DNA of 64,000 nt from Chinchilla lanigera (taxonomy: Eukaryota; Chordata; Mammalia; Rodentia; Chinchillidae): assembly GCF_000276665.1 (NCBI RefSeq), contig NW_004955460.1:2640600-2704599 (forward strand), given 5' to 3'. The notes below the pieces were generated by a model that was not told where the DNA came from, searched no databases, and saw only the letters and a list, made by a program, of their open reading frames with translations. Position numbers and translations under genes: made by a program. Numbering within the stretch: position 1 is the stretch's first letter; the number at the start of each line of letters is the position of its first letter. This document shows, piece after piece, positions 59,790-64,000 of the stretch.

Positions 59790-59958
59790 CACAACTAAAG
59801 TTCACTTCCAAGTCCTGACACCTGCTAATTTCATCTCTGTTTCCCCATATCTAAAATGGAAAAAAAATTGTACCTTTCTTGTCCAGTTATTATGAGAATT
59901 AAACTAATCAATACATGGGATGTGACTGCAACAATGCCAAGCACACAGTAATGTCGTT
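59790..59958 (+). mobile_element. MIR SINE fragment
   Basis: 'ctgtttccccatatctaaaa', 'gttattatgagaattaaact' and 'caatgccaagcacacagtaa' follow the sense MIR 3' half. Confidence 0.78.
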
Positions 59959-59960
59959 AT

Positions 59961-60150
59961 TTTTTTTCTGTGGCACTGGAGATTGAACTCAAGGCCTTCA
60001 AACTGAGCTACATCCCCAGCCCCCATACGAATTTGTTTTTATTTTGAGACAGGATCCCGCTAAGTCACTATGGTGCCCAGTTACAATCTTCCAACCTCTT
60101 TCTCCCAGAGTACTGGTATTATAGGCAGGTGCCACCACAGCAGGCTGCAC
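59961..60150 (-). mobile_element. B1-dID SINE
   Basis: T-run, 'ggcactggagattgaactca', 'caaactgagctacatcccca', linker 'tttattttgagacaggatcc', then 'agagtactggtattataggc'. Inserted at the end of the MIR. Confidence 0.92.
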
Positions 60151-60287
60151 AAGGTAACTTTACATAGACGCATGGTATTTGGTGGCTGTGGTTGTTACTA
60201 TTTACTTGCATATGCCTCCTGACCTACAGCTTCTCCTACTCCCACAAGTTGGAGAGCTCCCTGAGGAACCTAGGGTCTGTGAGATCA

Positions 60288-60466
60288 GCATCACAAAATA
60301 TCAATATGTAATACAACCACCATTGTTAATTCCCTACCACTTTGTTTGTAACTCTGTATTGTCTGTATTGTGCTTGTGATATGTTGTAAAATGTTGTATG
60401 TCTGTTAATGTTTCCCTCCTTTTATCCTTAAAATAAAAACAAAACAAAAAAAAAAAACAAAACAGC
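60288..60466 (+). mobile_element. Short L1 3'UTR insertion with A-rich tail
   Basis: 'atcaatatgtaatacaacca', 'tttgtaactctgtattgtct' and 'tccttaaaataaaaac' match 12130-12290 closely, followed by an (AAAAC)/A tail. Only the last ~170 bp of L1. Confidence 0.9.
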
Positions 60467-61184
60467 TCTGCTAAAGAAGAATGAGAACTTCAGTGACAGC
60501 ACCCCTCCCAAGTGGCTCTGAGCAATGGCAAACATCCACTCCAGATTCAAAACTCTTCTCCTTAATGGGAAGAGATCCCGCGAAGAGATATCAAGTCACG
60601 GTTGCCCAAAATTACCTTTTGATTTTCAGTATGTGTTTATCTTTCAAGTCTTAACTTCTTTTAATATCTCCTCCCCCACTTAATGTCTAGGAAAAAAGAG
60701 ACTTGGAGGTATTTTAGAAATCAGCAGGGCTTGGGTGCATAATGAACCAACACAAACTCCTTCAAAGTTTTTACTTCTGAGACCAATTTCCTAAGCCATT
60801 GGACAATAGACATGACCCATTCTCAAGAAAATGTGCTAGTTTGTTACTGGTAATGTGGATGGCTGTTGATCAAGCTCAGCCTGCCCAGGTGATCTTCATG
60901 CAAGGAACAGGACAGAGTCACCTTTCTAACAATGTTCCATATTGCAGGTCAAGGGAAGACTCAGATATACACCTCCATGGAGGTCCACACACCAAAATCT
61001 TCACAGAAAGAACAGCAGCAGCAAGCACTGTTGTGGAGGAAATCTGCCTTTTCTTACAGTTCACAGGCCTTTCTGAAAAGGAAATGTGTATTCAAGGCCT
61101 GTATATTCTTCAATGCATCACCAAGAGAGAAAAAACAGAGGAAGAAAAACTTAACAGAAAGAGTAGCAACCACAGTATTGACAG
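60467..61184. other. Stretch without a recognised gene
   Basis: Two overlapping plus frames (60799-61224, 141 codons; 60932-61234, 100 codons) run through it in different phases. Neither has a recognisable domain, so I do not call a gene. Confidence 0.4.
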
Positions 61185-61295
61185 ATTTACTGAGTACTTA
61201 CTCTGTGACCAACACCACACTTAGGGTTTTATAAGTGTCATCATATTTATTTTCCCCCAAACACTTGCTAGGCAGCAATTATCTGGGGAATTTTT
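61185..61295 (-). mobile_element. MIR SINE fragment
   Basis: 'actgagtacttactctgtga', 'accaacaccacacttagggt' and 'tgtcatcatatttattttcc' follow the antisense MIR start and core. Confidence 0.65.
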
Positions 61296-61513
61296 GTTGT
61301 GGTAAGAAGGATAGACTCTGGGGTAGGGTTTCAACTTCAGCAACTGTAGACATTTGGGGCTGAGTAATTCTTGATTGTGGGAGCTGTCCTGGACACTTGA
61401 GGGTGTTAAGAAGAATCTTTGTCCTCAGTCCTACAAATACCAGGAGTACCCACTTCCCAACCACACTAGTGACAACCAAAAGAATCTCTAGACATTACCA
61501 AATGTTCTCTGGT

Positions 61514-61937
61514 GTTTAAATCTAGAATGTTCCTCGAAAGCCTCATGTGTTCAGGGGTAGGACTTTGGGAAGGTTACTGGACTGAGGAGGCACTATAGTC
61601 ATGGGTAGATTTGTCCATTGGTGGGTTGATAGCCAAATGTGCTGATAGGAGGTAGGGCCTGGTTCAAAGGCGTGGGTCATTGGAGGTGTGCCTTCAAAGG
61701 GTGTAATGCCCTCCCCGCCTCCTCCTTTCTCTCTGCTTTCTGGTTGCCTTGGGTTCAGAAGATTTTCCCCTCCACATATTTCTATCAAAAGTTTCCTCCC
61801 CTGGAGCCCATTCACCATGGACTGAATCTCTTCAACCACAAGCTAAATTAAACCTCTCCTCTGTTTAGTTGTGAGTGTTGTCAGATATTGATGGAATATA
61901 CTGTTGTCAGATACTGATGGAATATCTGACTAATATA
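61514..61937 (+). mobile_element. Solo LTR, ERVL-MaLR (ORR1-like), inside MER5A
   Basis: 'tgtttaaatctagaatgttc', 'gaaagcctcatgtgttcagg', 'ggcgtgggtcattggaggtg', 'ccacaagctaaattaaacct' and an end 'ctgactaatata'. Flanks TCTGG (61509-61513) and CTTGG (61938-61942) differ by two transitions. A 26-bp tandem duplication lies near its 3' end. Open frames of 98 and 70 codons are LTR sequence. Confidence 0.88.
61876..61927. repeat. 26-bp tandem duplication at LTR 3' end
   Basis: 'tgttgtcagatattgatgg' from 61876 and 'tgttgtcagatactgatgg' from 61902. Confidence 0.85.
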
Positions 61938-62183
61938 CTTGGGATGCAAAAATTGCACCTGGTTGAAAACCACTGGTCCAGTGTCTCATGAAAAACTCAG
62001 TAAATTCTTTCTCCAACATTTACTACCAACATGATTGTGTATTGGTTTTCTTATTGGAAAATGCATTCACAGTGTTATAGTGTTGCAATCTTAGCTGAAA
62101 TAATTCTAGTGTCTTACTTAGAAAAGAGCCTGAATCCTAGGAAGTCTCAATCCATGCTATTTCAATTACTCCAAGTCTCACTA

Positions 62184-62366
62184 CTTTTTTTTATTTTGGA
62201 GGTACCAGAGACTGAATCCAGGGTCTTGTCACTGAACTACATTTCCAGCTTCTTTTTTATCTTTTTATTTTGAGACAGAGTTTCCCAAAGTTACCCAGGC
62301 TAGACCAAACTTGCCTCAGCCTCTCAGAGTGCTAAGATTACAGGCGTACGCCACCGCACCCAGCCT
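62184..62366 (-). mobile_element. B1-dID SINE
   Basis: T-run, 'accagagactgaatccaggg', 'tcactgaactacatttccag', linker 'tttattttgagacagagttt', then 'gagtgctaagattacaggcg'. The 80-codon frame ending in it is SINE-derived. Confidence 0.93.
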
Positions 62367-62389
62367 TTTCCCCCCTCTTTTAAAAAGAA

Positions 62390-62482
62390 GTAGAAATGGA
62401 GAATCAGAAAAGTTAAAAAATGTGATATTCTCAGCTGTGCTATGTGGCTGAACCAGAGTTCAAACCCAGATCCTCTGCCACT
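62390..62482 (-). mobile_element. Possible MIR tail
   Basis: 'tggagaatcagaaaagttaa' then 'cagagttcaaacccagatcc' match the antisense MIR end. Confidence 0.5.
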
Positions 62483-63708
62483 GGAGCCACGTGTTCTCAG
62501 GCAGCTTTCCTGGGAGAAGTCAGGAGCCTGTTGGGGCTGAAGAATGCTCTGGTCTCAGCTACTTAGGGTCCTCTAGTGGTGAGAAGGACCAGAGCTTGGT
62601 GGCTGTCCCATGACAGCAGCTCAGAGCCCATCCAGGCAGCAGTGGCTACTGCTACTCAGCCAGGCAGCCACAGCAGTTTGTCTGGTGTTTGACATTGTCT
62701 GCCGGCCACCACAAGTGGTCACTATCAATGACTACTATTTGTGTATCTGTGAGTCACAATATACCAGATTCATAAGAGCCAGATGTCACAGCTGACCCAG
62801 ACAAGGCCCTCAGCCCAAGCCCACAGGTTTTCTGTGTCAGGCCTATATCCATTCATAAAACAGCTCCCTCCTAAAATATAAGTCTCAAGAAAAAAACAAC
62901 AAAAAAGAAATATCTGCAGTTGGTTGTGCAATTCGGAGACAAGTACAATTGATTTCCAAGCCTTTCCCCCCACGCCTCTCATACTTTAAATTCTGGATTA
63001 ATTCTTCCATGGTTCAAAGCAGAGGCGGGGACATAGTGTCCATCACCCGACCCCAAAAGAGGAAACAGGAATTGAAAGACATAAGTAGGTAAGCATGGAA
63101 TAACAACATTATTTTTTGCTGTTGCAAATGTTAAAGCTACAAAATACGTGCCACTAAACCTCTCTCCCTCCCCTCCCTTCGTTCTTTTTATTCTTTTAAA
63201 CTTTGGAAGAAGCCACTTTCTCAGAAGCACAGCTGAAAAACCCTTAAAAATACAGGAAGGCATACACAGCAGTCTCAGGGGCCAAGGTGTCTGGAGCAAG
63301 AATTAGAGAGGTTCACGTCAGCTCCCCCTTGTTAAAATTACAGCTGCACTGAAGATGGTACAGTATATCAACTGGGGCCCGGGAAACTTGTCCGGTTCTT
63401 AAGGAGAAAAAGCAGCTGTGCTGGATCCGATGAAGGTGGAGCGCAGTGTCCCTTTCCCCATCACCGATCTGTCCAGGAAGAAGAATCAGAGATGCCCAGC
63501 TGCACAGGCAGATTCTAAGCAGCCTGGGTTGAAGCAGATACATGCATCACTGTGCAATTCTCTAAATGACAGTACACATTTTAAAAATAATAATAAATTC
63601 CCAAAGAAAACTCTGAATTTAGCATTTTTTCATTTTTTCATTTGCACTTTTTGTTTTCCTCCAGGGGTTGAAATTTAATCTCTCTTTTAGCAAACTAGAG
63701 ATGAGTTC
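62483..63708. other. GC-richer stretch without a recognised gene
   Basis: Higher GC and no repeats that I can name. Short frames on both strands (up to 106 codons) have no domain. Could flank a promoter or hold conserved non-coding sequence; the sequence alone does not settle this. Confidence 0.4.
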
Positions 63709-63764
<56 letters not shown>

Positions 63765-63790
63765 CCCTCCTTCTCTCTCTCTCTCCCCTC
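63709..63790. repeat. (CT)n microsatellite
   Basis: About 25 pure CT units (63712-63760), then interrupted CT/CCT units to about 63790. Confidence 0.97.
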
Positions 63791-64000
63791 CCACCCCCTC
63801 TAGTTTTTTTCTCCCCAGGCTAGGATCAGTGTCTACCCTACGGGTAGGCTCAGCCGATTACAAAGCCTGTGCGCTGTCACTGAGACCTGATGTCACTATG
63901 GAAGTGTGTTATGGGGCAGGTGCTTCCCCCATCCCCAACACACACACATTCACACACGCCAAGGTCCACAGCCACGGTGACACTGCTAATCCTGAGGTTC
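63791..64000. other. Right edge, GC-richer, no recognised feature
   Basis: Contains a short CA run at about 63938-63957 and no repeat or open frame that I can assign. Confidence 0.4.

Larger units (their letters stand above)
61324..61975 (-). mobile_element. MER5A hAT-Charlie element split by a MaLR LTR
   Basis: Left part: 'agggtttcaacttcagcaac', 'gacatttggggctgagtaat', 'gtgggagctgtcctggacac', 'agtgacaaccaaaagaatct', 'gacattaccaaatgttctct'. Right part after the LTR: 'gatgcaaaaattgcacctgg', then 'ttgaaaaccactg'. Together they make one antisense MER5A of about 230 bp. Confidence 0.88.

Noticed and set aside
60799..61234. Two overlapping plus frames as a gene with alternative phases
   Set aside because: Neither has family features, and the 3' part runs into a MIR.
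1..64000. CRISPR arrays, operons, phage or plasmid features
   Set aside because: Regular repeats here are microsatellites or short tandem duplications without spacers, and the repeat content is mammalian.

Overview
This window is mammalian nuclear DNA, almost certainly from a rodent. It is AT-rich and intron-like or intergenic in texture. No open reading frame behaves like a host exon, and I found no RNA gene, CRISPR array, operon or other prokaryotic feature. The rodent assignment rests on the SINEs: 7SL-derived B1 elements with the internal duplication, tRNA-derived ID elements, and dimeric B1+ID elements (B1-dID type), together with ORR1-like MaLR LTRs and a lineage-specific L1. This mix does not look murine. 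From memory it fits a beaver- or squirrel-side rodent, with Castor as a guess; that is inference.

Layout. 0-5.5 kb: the 3' part of an L1 ORF2, two L2-type fragments in opposite orientation, a B1, and a complete solo MaLR LTR with a perfect 5-bp target duplication. 5.5-13.7 kb: one nearly full-length old L1 (L1MA/L1MB grade) broken by an ID, a B1-dID, two younger L1 3' ends, a MaLR LTR and a MER1-like hAT element. 13.7-26.4 kb: mostly single-copy sequence with scattered SINEs, a hAT element split by a B1-dID, a MIR, microsatellites, and a MaLR LTR containing a 42-bp tandem array. 26.9-32.3 kb: a near-full-length antisense L1 with recognisable 5'UTR, ORF1, endonuclease and reverse transcriptase remnants. 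32.9-46 kb: the most repeat-poor part, holding only an L1M fragment, two B1 elements and MIRs. 46.8-52.9 kb: MaLR and ERVL-like LTRs and an L1 insertion with an inverted 5' piece. 55.2-58.7 kb: a sense L1 ORF2-to-3' end followed by an inverted pair of mariner 3' ends. 59-64 kb: LTR, MIR and B1-dID elements, a MER5A split by a MaLR LTR, and a long CT microsatellite.

Nothing acts as a gene network. All coding-like sequence that I recognise is decayed transposon sequence. The useful content is the order of nested insertions, several clean target-site duplications and a few local rearrangements. I did not find a convincing undescribed biological system. The least explained items are an unassigned minus-strand reading frame at 32.89-33.15 kb and the repeat-poor middle, which could carry conserved non-coding elements.
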